DNA of 23,946 nucleotides from an uncultured bacterium (GCA_905215105.1 CAJMOI010000014.1:1-23946), one strand, 5' to 3'. Positions 1 through 7,572 are shown, counted from the first letter of the stretch. A program made the numbers and translations. The notes: generated by a model from the letters alone, not told the origin.

Positions 1-873
1 GGGCAGGTGGCCGCTCAGCGCCGCATGGGCAAGCGCGTGGAATGCCCCCGTTCGGTAGGCGATGGAGCGGCCCATGCAGGGATAAGAGCCGTCCGGCGCA
101 ATCATCCGCTCAAGCACCTCGCAATAACGCATCAGGCTTTTTACAAACTGCGCACGGTAGCGTTTGTCCCCAACGAGCGGCTCCGCAGTGCGGGAAACTT
201 CCTCGAGCATCGGCTGAATGACAAAGCTGTTGTAATAATCCCAGTGGAAGGCGTCCCCATCGCCGTAGGCACCGTCCCCTTTATACCATTCAAAGTGTTT
301 ACTCAGCGCGTATTCAATGCGCATGCCGTCTCCGATCCCTGTGAAGCGATAGCGCATCGCCTCAATCGTTGCGGCGAAGAGCAGCCAGTTATTGCGCACG
401 GGGCGCATCAGGCGCGTCTGTTCAAAGGCGGCGAGCAGTTTCCCACGCACGTCCGGCGGTTGGGTCGTAAACAACTGAGTGGGCGCTTTCAGCAGGGCGC
501 TTGCCAGAAAGGCCGCGTCGACGAGCGGCTGGTCAGGGGAGAGGTGGGCGCCTGTTTGGTTCCATACGCAGTAATCCGTTGCGGAAGGATCACAGATGTT
601 GGTGAGCGCGCTGCGCGCAAAAGACCGGTATTGCTCCTGCAAAGCGCGTTCCTTTTCCGATGCGCTGCGAGGGAGGGAGAGCTCCAGCCAGGGCGCAATG
701 CCTAGCATCGTCCGGCCCACAGCCTCCAGATAGGCCACGCCGCGCTGTTTCTCCTTCTTTGCCAGCGGGAGAGTATCATGCAGGCGGTTTTCCGCGGCGA
801 CCGAGAGCACGGGAAACGCAATTTTGTGCATTGCCCGCAGCCATTCGGCACGGGCGATTTCCGCTTGTTTCAT
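1..873 (-). CDS. DUF2264 domain-containing protein (C-terminus outside window)
   Basis: The leftward frame stays open from the ATG at 873 to the window edge, giving 291 residues with the C-terminus missing. The translation starts MKQAEIARAEWLRAMHKIAF and contains HWDYYNSFVIQPML and GSYPCMGRSIAYRTGAFH, which I recognise as typical of DUF2264 proteins. These are usually about 600 residues, so roughly half is present. The family is predicted to be an alpha-helical toroid related to polysaccharide-processing enzymes, but its reaction is not established. No signal peptide is visible, so a cytoplasmic location is likely. An in-frame ATG lies at 900. I prefer 873 because a purine-rich GGGAAAGGTGG precedes it and the predicted transcription start (about 908) leaves no room for a ribosome site before 900. 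Family assignment is from memory of conserved motifs. Confidence 0.8.
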   Translation of the reverse strand, partial: MKQAEIARAEWLRAMHKIAFPVLSVAAENRLHDTLPLAKKEKQRGVAYLEAVGRTMLGIAPWLELSLPRSASEKERALQEQYRSFARSALTNICDPSATDYCVWNQTGAHLSPDQPLVDAAFLASALLKAPTQLFTTQPPDVRGKLLAAFEQTRLMRPVRNNWLLFAATIEAMRYRFTGIGDGMRIEYALSKHFEWYKGDGAYGDGDAFHWDYYNSFVIQPMLEEVSRTAEPLVGDKRYRAQFVKSLMRYCEVLERMIAPDGSYPCMGRSIAYRTGAFHALAHAALSGHLP

Positions 874-914
874 AAAAAAAGGCTGAGCCACCTTTCCCAT
901 CAGGCGTTTGCTTC

Positions 915-943
915 AATGTAGCACCTTTTCCGGGCGGTGTCAA
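915..943 (-). promoter_or_regulatory. Sigma-A-type promoter for the DUF2264 gene
   Basis: Read on the minus strand there is a perfect TTGACA (938-943), a 17-base spacer, and TACATT (915-920, four of six matches to TATAAT). Transcription would start near 908, about 35 bases upstream of the ATG at 873. Pattern match only. Confidence 0.6.
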
Positions 944-958
944 TTGCGCTTTGTGAAA

Positions 959-988
959 ACATAATCCGCCCAGTGTGCGCATATAGAT
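959..988 (+). promoter_or_regulatory. Possible sigma-E-like sporulation promoter for spoIIID
   Basis: ACATAAT (959-965) and CATATAGAT (980-988) are separated by 14 bases. This resembles the mother-cell sigma-E pattern (about KMATATT, 13-15 bases, CATACANT) that drives spoIIID in Bacillus. Matches are imperfect at both elements, but spacing and position, about 50 bases before the start codon, are right. No good sigma-A pair was seen here on the plus strand. Confidence 0.35.
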
Positions 989-1041
989 TGAGGGAAATGG
1001 AAAGGCAGGTCTCACTTTAACGGAAAACGGAGGGGCTCATC

Positions 1042-1293
1042 TTGAAAGGTATCGTGGAAGAAAGAGCCGTAGAGCTCGGCGAATATATCATTGAGAGCGG
1101 CGCGACCGTCAGAAGCGCCGCGAAAAAATTCGGCGTGAGCAAAAGCACGGTACATAAAGACGTAAGCGAACGCCTGAAATACGTTAACCCCCAGCTTTAC
1201 AGGGAGGTCAAGACGATTCTCGAAATCAACAAGGCGCAGCGCCATATCAGGGGCGGAATGGCGACGAGGAAAAAATACCGTCACGAAGGTTAA
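1042..1293 (+). CDS. spoIIID: Sporulation transcriptional regulator SpoIIID
   Basis: This 83-residue protein is recognisable as SpoIIID, the mother-cell DNA-binding protein that switches genes during the sigma-E to sigma-K phase of sporulation. A helix-turn-helix occupies about residues 20-45 (ATVRSAAKKFGVSKSTVHKD), followed by the conserved RLKYVNPQLYREV and a basic C-terminus. Length is close to the roughly 85-93 residues usual for the family. The start is TTG at 1042, chosen because GGAGGGG ends six bases upstream and no ATG fits. The gene is a single transcription unit closed by a strong hairpin, and diverges from the DUF2264 gene. It is good evidence that the organism, or its ancestor, forms endospores. 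Confidence 0.95.
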   Translation: MKGIVEERAVELGEYIIESGATVRSAAKKFGVSKSTVHKDVSERLKYVNPQLYREVKTILEINKAQRHIRGGMATRKKYRHEG

Positions 1294-1314
1294 AAGGACG
1301 TACCTATAGATTTT

Positions 1315-1349
1315 AGCAGCCGGCAGGAAATCCTGCCGGCTGCTTTTTT
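1315..1349 (+). terminator. Rho-independent terminator after spoIIID
   Basis: A perfect 13-bp stem (AGCAGCCGGCAGG at 1315-1327, CCTGCCGGCTGCT at 1332-1344) with an AAAT loop is followed by five T residues. It sits just after the spoIIID stop and just before the next promoter. Confidence 0.95.
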
Positions 1350-1356
1350 ACAGCGG

Positions 1357-1385
1357 TTGACAAAATGGCCGGGCAGCTCCATAAT
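1357..1385 (+). promoter_or_regulatory. Sigma-A promoter for the flavin oxidoreductase gene
   Basis: TTGACA (1357-1362, perfect), a 17-base spacer and CATAAT (1380-1385, five of six) form a near-consensus promoter eight bases after the spoIIID terminator. Transcription should begin near 1392, shortly before the GGAGGGGG ribosome site at about 1400-1407. Confidence 0.8.
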
Positions 1386-1414
1386 GAGAGCAAAGCTTTG
1401 GAGGGGGAATCCTG

Positions 1415-2491
1415 ATGAAAAAATTATTTGAACCGGTAAAGCTCGGCGGCCTGACCATAAAAAACCGCCTGGTGCGCAGCGCAACGCTGGAAATGGGCGG
1501 CGCCTGCGACGGGGCGGCCTCCCCCCTGCTGGGTAAAATTTATGAAGACCTGGCGCAGGGCGGAGCGGGGCTGATAATTACAGGTATGATGGGCATATCA
1601 AACGATTGCCGCACGCTTCCCGATATGGTAAATACAGACGAAGAATGCTTTGTCCCGCGTTTTTCTGAAATTACGCGCCGCGTGCATGAAAAGGGCGGAA
1701 AAATTTGCGTGCAGCTTGCCCACTGCGGTGTAAAATCGGCTGTACCCCATGGTTCCCTGCCGCTCGGCCCCTCCCCTGCCGGGGGGCAGTCGCGTGAAGC
1801 GGAAAAGCAGGATTTAAAAAGAATTGGGCGGCAGTTTGCGCAGGCGGCGTACAAATGCAGGCAGGCAAACGCCGACGCCGTTCAAATCCATGCGGCGCAC
1901 GGCTATCTAATCAGCGAATTTTTAAGCCCGTATTTTAACAGGCGGACGGATGATTACGGCGGCTGCCTACAAAACCGCGCGCGCCTGCTCTGCGAAGTAT
2001 ACGGCGCAGTGCGCGATGCCGTGGGAACGGGTTTCCCTGTGCTTATAAAAATCAATTACAGCGACCTGACGCAGCCGGGCCTTACCGGTGAGGAATGCGT
2101 CGAAATCTGCCGCGCGCTTTACGCCCGCGGCCTGGACGCGGCAGAAATCAGCTCGGGCATCGGTGTGTCGGGCCAGTCCATGCCTGCGCGTTTTGTAAAA
2201 GACGAAGAGGGCGAGGGCTATTTCCGCGAGGGCGCGCGGCATGTTGCCCGTGAAGCCGGGATACCCGTGATAAGTGTCGGCGGGTACCGTACGCCCGGCG
2301 TTATCGAGCAGGTCCCCAGCGGCGGGGAGATAGCCGCCGTATCAATGTGCCGCCCGTTTATCAGAGAGCCAGGCCTTGTGCGCCGCTGGGAAAACGGAGA
2401 CTTGGAAAAGGCGCGCTGTATCTCCTGCGGGAGGTGTTCCCATGTAACAACGCACGGCTGTCCGGTACAGGAAGGCGAAAAAAGCGGATAA
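1415..2491 (+). CDS. Old-yellow-enzyme-family NADH:flavin oxidoreductase, short form
   Basis: This 358-residue TIM-barrel flavoprotein belongs to the OYE / 2-enoate reductase family, which reduces activated C=C bonds using FMN. Seen in the sequence: the N-terminal FEPVKLGGLTIKNRLVRSAT, the active-site pair in IHAAHGYL (H159, H162), SEFLSPYFNRRTDDYGG (about 167-183), and a C-terminal Cys cluster C335, C338, C341, C349. In large members such cysteines bind a 4Fe-4S cluster and a further FAD/NADH domain of about 300 residues follows. Here the protein stops directly after the cysteines, so an external electron donor is likely. Start ATG follows GGAGGGGG. The gene has its own promoter; no terminator is seen before the response regulator. 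The natural substrate cannot be told. Confidence 0.88.
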   Translation: MKKLFEPVKLGGLTIKNRLVRSATLEMGGACDGAASPLLGKIYEDLAQGGAGLIITGMMGISNDCRTLPDMVNTDEECFVPRFSEITRRVHEKGGKICVQLAHCGVKSAVPHGSLPLGPSPAGGQSREAEKQDLKRIGRQFAQAAYKCRQANADAVQIHAAHGYLISEFLSPYFNRRTDDYGGCLQNRARLLCEVYGAVRDAVGTGFPVLIKINYSDLTQPGLTGEECVEICRALYARGLDAAEISSGIGVSGQSMPARFVKDEEGEGYFREGARHVAREAGIPVISVGGYRTPGVIEQVPSGGEIAAVSMCRPFIREPGLVRRWENGDLEKARCISCGRCSHVTTHGCPVQEGEKSG

Positions 2492-2504
2492 AACCGCGGA
2501 ATTT

Positions 2505-2567
2505 TATAATTTGTTGGATTTAAATTTCAAATTTGTTCATTATTTTTGAAGCACTTTGCATTATAAT
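2505..2567 (+). promoter_or_regulatory. Probable promoter region of the response regulator-kinase-protease operon
   Basis: This AT-rich gap holds two perfect TATAAT hexamers (2505-2510 and 2562-2567). Neither has a convincing -35 element at 16-18 bases. Between them is the inverted repeat AAATTT-C-AAATTT (2522-2534), which could be an operator. A weak -35 with an activator site would suit an autoregulated two-component operon, but that is inference. Confidence 0.4.
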
Positions 2568-2633
2568 CAAGGCAGGAAGTATTCCTGTGCAGTTGAATGA
2601 TGATGCGGAACATAAAACGGGAGGTACATGAAA

Positions 2634-3323
2634 ATGAGTTCTGGTAAAATACTGGTGGTAGACGACGACCTGAATATATGCGAGCTTTTGCGGCTGTATA
2701 TTGAAAAGGAAGGCTTTAATGTCGTGACCGCGAACGACGGCATGGAGGCTTTGAAGCTCTTTGAAAAGGAAAACCCGGAGCTTATTATGCTCGACATCAT
2801 GCTGCCCGGCCTTGACGGCTGGCAGGTGTGCAGGGAAATCCGCAAGACCTCCCAGTGCCCTATCATTATGCTGACCGCAAAGGGCGAGGTGTTCGACAAG
2901 GTGCTTGGCCTGGAGCTCGGCGCCGACGATTACGTCGTCAAGCCCTTTGAGGCAAAGGAGGTCGTCGCACGAATCCGCGCGGTGCTCAGGCGTACAGGCA
3001 AGACGGACGACAACCAGGTCAAAGAGGTCAAATGGGACAAGCTTTCCATCAACCTGACTAATTATGAGCTGAAGGTAGACGGCGTACAAATCGACACGCC
3101 GCCCAAGGAAATGGAGCTTTTATACCATCTTGCAAGCAACCCGAACAGGGTTTTCACGCGTGACCAGCTGCTCGACGAGGTCTGGGGCTTCGACTATTAC
3201 GGCGATTCCCGCACTGTGGACGTCCATGTAAAGCGTCTGCGGGAAAAGCTGGAAGGCGTTTCCGACAAGTGGTCCCTGAAGACCGTGTGGGGCGTTGGCT
3301 ATAAGTTCGAAGTCAAGGAGTAA
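2634..3323 (+). CDS. OmpR/PhoB-family response regulator
   Basis: The protein has a receiver domain (about residues 4-118) with the acidic pair at D10-D12, phospho-acceptor D54 in LIMLDIMLPG, T81 and K103 (VVKPFE). A winged-helix DNA-binding domain follows (about 130-228), ending with RTVDVHVKRLREKL and TVWGVGYKF. It should bind DNA after phosphorylation by the kinase encoded directly downstream. ATG codons occur at 2628 and 2634. I chose 2634 because GGGAGG ends at 2624, leaving a normal nine-base spacing against only three for the other. The partner operon includes an HtrA protease, a setting known for CssRS and CiaRH, which respond to envelope or secretion stress. Arginine codon use is mixed (AGG 3 of 12 by eye). 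Confidence 0.93.
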   Translation: MSSGKILVVDDDLNICELLRLYIEKEGFNVVTANDGMEALKLFEKENPELIMLDIMLPGLDGWQVCREIRKTSQCPIIMLTAKGEVFDKVLGLELGADDYVVKPFEAKEVVARIRAVLRRTGKTDDNQVKEVKWDKLSINLTNYELKVDGVQIDTPPKEMELLYHLASNPNRVFTRDQLLDEVWGFDYYGDSRTVDVHVKRLREKLEGVSDKWSLKTVWGVGYKFEVKE

Positions 3324-3363
3324 TTCCGCCTGTTTTTCCGAAGCGGGCGAAGGAGGTGACAGA

Positions 3364-4950
3364 ATGGCCCAGACCAAACAGCGTACCCTGTTCAAAAAAT
3401 ATCTGCGGATCACCCTCTCCATTGTGCTGGCCAGCTTCCTGCTGCTGGGCATGGTCATGCTGGTGTTCGTTTCCTATTACTGGGAAGGGGAAAAGCGCAC
3501 AGCGCTGAACAAAAACGCCGATTATATCGCACAGATGGCCGAGGTTGGCGCCATTCCCGTCCATGACGGTTCCTATACCTTCGATTCCCAAATGAAAGTA
3601 CTCATTCAGTCCTATTCCGATAATGCAGACGCTGATATTATTATCACGGACACGGCCGGAAAGCCCATTATCGGAGAGGGAGAAAGCACCGATATCCAGA
3701 ATCACAGCGTAGATTCCTCCATTATGTGGCAGGTGGTCAACGGTGGGTATCAGGGGCAGGGGACCCTGTCCGGAATTTACCGCGAAAATTATTACATTGT
3801 GGGGAAACCTGTCATCATCAACAACACGCCGGTGGCGGCGGTGTTTGTGGCGTCCAGTATCCAGTCCCTCAGCGCCTATCGGATGGAAATTCTCCGGATG
3901 TTCCTGCTGGCGGCCATTGCCGCTTTTATGGTCACCTTCTGTGTGGTGTGGGTATTCTCCTATCAGCTGGTAAAGCCCCTGCGGCAGATGTCCGCCGCGG
4001 CCAAGAGCTTCGGAGAAGGGGACTTTTCCACCCGTGTGCCGGTCACCAGCAGCGACGAAATCGGGGAGCTGGCCACGGCCTTCAACAACATGGCGGCGTC
4101 TCTGGCCAGCGGCGAAAGTATGCGCCGGAATTTCATCGCCAATGTCTCCCACGAGCTGAAAACCCCCATGACCACCATTGCCGGCTTTATCGACGGCATT
4201 CTGGACGGTACCATTCCTCCGGAGCGGGAAAGCTATTACCTGCGGACGGTTTCCCAGGAAGTGAAACGCCTGTCCCGGCTGGTGCGCACCATGCTGGATT
4301 TGTCCCGCATCGACAGCGGAGAGCTTCGGCTGCGTCCTGCCCGGTTTGACCTGACCAATACCATTCTCACCGCCATTCTCACGTTTGAAAAGCCCATCGA
4401 GGACAAACATCTGGAAATCCGCGGGCTGGAAAACGCGGAGAGCCTGTTTGTCAACGGTGACCCGGATATGATTCATCAGGTGGTGTATAACCTGTTTGAA
4501 AACGCCGTGAAGTTCACCAACCCCGGGGGCTATATCGAGATTCACACCCAGGACGGACCCGACCGGGTGACCATGACGGTGCGGAACAGCGGCCACGGCA
4601 TTGAGCCGGACGAGATCCGCATGATTTTCGACCGGTTTTATAAGACCGACAAGTCCCGGAGCCAGGACAAAAACGGCATGGGACTGGGCCTGTATATCGT
4701 CAAAACCATTATCCACCTGCATGGCGGCGAAATCACCGTCAGCAGTATTGTGGATCAATATACCCAGTTCAGCTTCTGGCTGCCCAAGCTGCCGGAGCCG
4801 GAGCCTGCCCGGGAAGTTTCTTCCGGGAAAAAGGCCAAAAGCGGGGGAGTCAAACGGGAACATTCTTCCAAAAAGAACCGCAAAAAATCTCCCGCGTCCT
4901 CTTCACCAGCCTCTTCACCTTCATCTTCGGAAAGGAATGACACGCAATGA
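3364..4950 (+). CDS. Membrane sensor histidine kinase (HAMP, HisKA, HATPase_c) with basic tail
   Basis: The 528-residue protein shows a first membrane helix (about 15-37), an extracytoplasmic sensor domain of about 135 residues, a second helix (about 176-200), HAMP, HisKA with H263 in NVSHELKTPM, and an ATPase domain with the N-box NLFENAVKFTN (N376, N380) and G-box GMGLGLYIVKT (438-448). It should autophosphorylate and pass phosphate to the regulator upstream. The start is ATG 3364, after an ideal AAGGAGGTGA ribosome site (3350-3359). The last roughly 50 residues are an unusual Lys/Arg- and then Ser/Pro-rich extension beyond the catalytic domain. Its last codons overlap the protease start (ATGA). 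The sensor domain could be a Cache/PAS-like fold, but this is a guess. Confidence 0.93.
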   Translation: MAQTKQRTLFKKYLRITLSIVLASFLLLGMVMLVFVSYYWEGEKRTALNKNADYIAQMAEVGAIPVHDGSYTFDSQMKVLIQSYSDNADADIIITDTAGKPIIGEGESTDIQNHSVDSSIMWQVVNGGYQGQGTLSGIYRENYYIVGKPVIINNTPVAAVFVASSIQSLSAYRMEILRMFLLAAIAAFMVTFCVVWVFSYQLVKPLRQMSAAAKSFGEGDFSTRVPVTSSDEIGELATAFNNMAASLASGESMRRNFIANVSHELKTPMTTIAGFIDGILDGTIPPERESYYLRTVSQEVKRLSRLVRTMLDLSRIDSGELRLRPARFDLTNTILTAILTFEKPIEDKHLEIRGLENAESLFVNGDPDMIHQVVYNLFENAVKFTNPGGYIEIHTQDGPDRVTMTVRNSGHGIEPDEIRMIFDRFYKTDKSRSQDKNGMGLGLYIVKTIIHLHGGEITVSSIVDQYTQFSFWLPKLPEPEPAREVSSGKKAKSGGVKREHSSKKNRKKSPASSSPASSPSSSERNDTQ

Positions 4951-6791
4951 CGGATACACCATGGAGAGATCCCAATCTTCCGGAGCCCCCGAAAAAGGAC
5001 ACGGACTCCTTTCAGTTCCCCGATGTTTCTTTTGACGCTGTCGGGAGCACCGGTTTGATGCCGGAATCGGAGGAGACATCCCCATCCTCGCCGCCGTCAT
5101 CGGAGCCGGTTCCTTCTACGGATGAGGATGCGGCCTCGGAGCCTGCCGGGGAAACCGGTACGGTGGAGGATGCAGCCCAGCCGGAGAATACAGACCCATG
5201 GAACAATCAGCAGCCCACCCAGCCGGAAAATACAGACCCATGGAATAACCAGCAGTCTGCTCAGTCGGAAAATACAGATCCATGGAATAACCAGCAGCCT
5301 GCGCAGCCGGAGAATACAAATTCATGGAACAATCAGCAGCCCGCACAGCCGGAGAATGCAGACCCATGGAACAACCAGCAGTCCGCGCAGCCGCAGCATA
5401 CGGACCCGTGGAACCATCAGCAGCCGGTACCGCCGCAAAACAGCGGGAACTATGGCCCCAATCCTGCCGGTTCGTACCCGCCTCCGTATACACCGCCCTA
5501 TGACCCATCGGAGCAGCCTCCCAGTTATTCGCCTATGGGCGGCGGATGGGGCATTCCCAACCCGCCGGAACCGCCTCGGCCCAAAGCCGGAAAGCAGCAG
5601 AAATTCTATCTGGGAATTATCGGTCTGCTGACAGCTGTGCTGGTCGTGGGTTTCGTGGGATATGCGGCCTATTCCGCTATTTTTGGCGATCCGGCAATGC
5701 CGCCGCTGCTGGAAGATACCCCCAGTTCTTCCCAGAATGAGTCTTCCGGCGAGGGAACGGATTCTCAGCCGGAGAGCAGTACTTCCCCGGTTCCGGACCC
5801 CGGCGAAGGGGGCACTATCGAAATTTCCCCGACACCTTCCGGCGACGCGCTGATTCCCCGGGATGTATACAGCAAGGTTTCCCCCTCGGTGGTGGGTATT
5901 GTTACCACCATCACCGATTCCGAAGGGGATACCAGTACCGATCAGGGCAGCGGAATTGTAGCTACGGAAAACGGGTATATCATCACCAACAGCCATGTGG
6001 TGGGGGATTCCCGCAATACGGAAGTGAAGGTTGTCACCCGGGATAAGGTGGAATATATCGGCGTGGTCGTGGGATATGACCGCACCACGGACCTGGCCAT
6101 TGTCAAAATCAATGCGGAAGATCTGACCCCGGCGGAATTCGGGGATTCCGACCTGATGCAGGTGGGCGACACGGTTTTTGCCATCGGAAACCCCGGCGGT
6201 CTGACCTATGCCAGCTCCATGACTATGGGCATTGTTTCCGCTCAGAACCGGGTTCTGGGCAGCAACAGTAAAAACGGCATGACCTATATCCAGACCGATG
6301 CCGCCATTAACCCCGGAAACTCCGGCGGTGCGCTGGTCAATGAATACGGTCAGGTGATCGGTATCAATTCCAGCAAGCTGGTGGCTCCCGATTTTGAGGG
6401 CATGGGGTTTGCCATTCCCGTGAGCAAAGCGTTGGATATCCTCAACAGCCTGATGAATGTGGGCTATGTAGAGGGCCGTACCCGTCTGGGCATTACCGGA
6501 CAGGATATCACCGAGGAACAGGCGGAATTCTACGGCATTCCTCAGGGATTTTTGATTATGGCCATTGACGAGGACAGCGATATCGGCACTGCCGGCGGCA
6601 AGGTGGAGGACATCATCTGCGGCGTGGACGGGGAAACCGTCACCTGTTTGACGGATATCTCCAATCTGCTCCTCAACTATTCTCCCGGCGACACCATCGA
6701 GCTGACGCTGTATCGCCGGTCGGAGAAAAAAGAGCTGACCATTACCGTAACCCTGCTGGAAGACAAAGGGGAAACCCAGTCTGTTAACTGA
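4947..6791 (+). CDS. htrA: HtrA/DegP-like membrane-anchored serine protease with PDZ domain
   Basis: This 614-residue protein has a disordered N-terminus of about 215 residues rich in Pro, Gln, Asn and acidic residues, one membrane helix (about 220-243), a Ser/Pro linker, a trypsin-like domain (about 300-490) and one PDZ domain (about 505-600). The triad is clear: H350 (TNSHVVG), D382 (TTDLAIV) and S459 (GNSGGAL), with spacing as in HtrA. The family degrades misfolded proteins at the outer face of the membrane. Start codon overlaps the kinase stop by four bases, so translation is probably coupled. The cytoplasmic region contains six 14-residue repeats and is much longer than in typical HtrA proteins. 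Control by the linked two-component pair is likely by analogy with CssRS and CiaRH. Confidence 0.95.
   Translation: MTDTPWRDPNLPEPPKKDTDSFQFPDVSFDAVGSTGLMPESEETSPSSPPSSEPVPSTDEDAASEPAGETGTVEDAAQPENTDPWNNQQPTQPENTDPWNNQQSAQSENTDPWNNQQPAQPENTNSWNNQQPAQPENADPWNNQQSAQPQHTDPWNHQQPVPPQNSGNYGPNPAGSYPPPYTPPYDPSEQPPSYSPMGGGWGIPNPPEPPRPKAGKQQKFYLGIIGLLTAVLVVGFVGYAAYSAIFGDPAMPPLLEDTPSSSQNESSGEGTDSQPESSTSPVPDPGEGGTIEISPTPSGDALIPRDVYSKVSPSVVGIVTTITDSEGDTSTDQGSGIVATENGYIITNSHVVGDSRNTEVKVVTRDKVEYIGVVVGYDRTTDLAIVKINAEDLTPAEFGDSDLMQVGDTVFAIGNPGGLTYASSMTMGIVSAQNRVLGSNSKNGMTYIQTDAAINPGNSGGALVNEYGQVIGINSSKLVAPDFEGMGFAIPVSKALDILNSLMNVGYVEGRTRLGITGQDITEEQAEFYGIPQGFLIMAIDEDSDIGTAGGKVEDIICGVDGETVTCLTDISNLLLNYSPGDTIELTLYRRSEKKELTITVTLLEDKGETQSVN
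5178..5429 (+). repeat. Six 42-bp tandem repeats inside htrA
   Basis: Six in-frame units of 14 codons encode variants of QPENTDPWNNQQPA. Copies differ mostly at silent or conservative positions; units 4 and 6 diverge most. They lie in the predicted cytoplasmic, disordered region (residues 78-161) before the membrane helix. Each unit keeps a Trp in a polar, Asn/Gln-rich setting. Copy number may vary between strains. Confidence 0.95.
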
Positions 6792-6802
6792 GATTGAAGT
6801 TG

Positions 6803-6831
6803 TGGGCCTGTCCGAAAGGCAGGCCCATTTT
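6803..6831 (+). terminator. Terminator after htrA
   Basis: An 8-bp stem (TGGGCCTG at 6803-6810 with CAGGCCCA at 6820-6827) closes a nine-base loop and is followed by four T residues. It lies 11 bases after the htrA stop. The T run is short, so some read-through into the lipoprotein gene is possible. Confidence 0.75.
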
Positions 6832-6875
6832 CCTATGTAACGACCTAAACGCCTTAAAGAAAGAAAGGAATTCTC

Positions 6876-7562
6876 ATGCATCGCAATACCGTTTTGTTTC
6901 AGAAAATAGCCGCCGTCCTGCTGGTGCTGGCAATGGTTTTTTCATTCGCCGCCTGCGGCACGGACAGCAGTTCCGGAGAGAGCAGCACTTCCGGCACGGA
7001 GGAAAGCCAGGTTCTTTCCGATAACGCAGAAGACCCGGACTTGCAGGGTTCTGGCACCGTTTCCCTGTTGGAAGCCGTTGGGTCGGCACAGGCCGGTTTT
7101 GCATTCCGGGATGCGGCCTGGTTCAGCACTAGAACCGAATATGTCAAGGCGCTGGGAGAGATTTGGCCGGAGGTTGCTTCCGGAGAAGTCACCGCAGAAT
7201 ATGAGGACAGCGCCAGCGGCGTGTATCTTACTTCTGGAATGGCCCAGTTCAGCGATTTCAACACGCCGGCCGTCTTCCGGATTACGGAAACCGGTGGCGA
7301 AGTGACGGCCTGTGCCTTTGTGTTCCGCTTTGAAAAAGACCAGCGGGACGACTATCTGGCCGCCTTTTTGCAGGCCCGGGAAATGATGACCGAGACCTTT
7401 GGCAGCCCCGACGAGGATATCGCGCCCTTTGACAGCGAATTGCCCGGCGGCGCCACCTGGTACGGTGAGGACCGCAGCGGTCTGGGCATCACCGACACCT
7501 CGGTTTCCGGAGAGAACTACCAGTTTGAAATCACCCTTTCCGCTCCCGCGGCGCAGGGATAA
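6876..7562 (+). CDS. Putative lipoprotein of unknown function
   Basis: The 228-residue product starts with a lipoprotein signal: MHRNTVLFQK, a hydrophobic stretch (about 11-24), then the lipobox FAAC with the lipidated Cys at position 27. A Ser/Gly/Thr/Glu-rich spacer follows (to about 60) and then one compact domain of about 165 residues with many aromatic and acidic positions. I do not recognise the family. The protein should sit on the outer face of the membrane. It lies 84 bases after htrA, between two hairpin terminators, and I found no convincing promoter of its own, so partial read-through from the protease operon is possible. A role near the stress block would rest on position alone. 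The ribosome site is GAAAGGAA. Confidence 0.8.
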   Translation: MHRNTVLFQKIAAVLLVLAMVFSFAACGTDSSSGESSTSGTEESQVLSDNAEDPDLQGSGTVSLLEAVGSAQAGFAFRDAAWFSTRTEYVKALGEIWPEVASGEVTAEYEDSASGVYLTSGMAQFSDFNTPAVFRITETGGEVTACAFVFRFEKDQRDDYLAAFLQAREMMTETFGSPDEDIAPFDSELPGGATWYGEDRSGLGITDTSVSGENYQFEITLSAPAAQG

Positions 7563-7572
7563 AAAACAGCAT

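Noticed and set aside
7..705. A rightward open frame of 232 codons at the left edge.
   Set aside because: It lies opposite the DUF2264 gene, whose conserved motifs are on the minus strand.
3295..3363. An upstream TTG start for the histidine kinase.
   Set aside because: It overlaps the end of the response regulator and lacks a ribosome site, whereas ATG 3364 follows an ideal AAGGAGGTGA.
3313..4863. A leftward open frame of about 516 codons opposite the histidine kinase.
   Set aside because: The kinase on the other strand has all expected motifs; the antisense product shows none and no ribosome site.
5178..5429. Regular repeats as a possible CRISPR array.
   Set aside because: The repeats are directly adjacent, in frame, have no unique spacers and encode a protein segment.
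5322..6881. A leftward open frame of about 519 codons opposite htrA.
   Set aside because: It is the shadow of a clear HtrA protease; its product ends in translated antisense of the tandem repeats.
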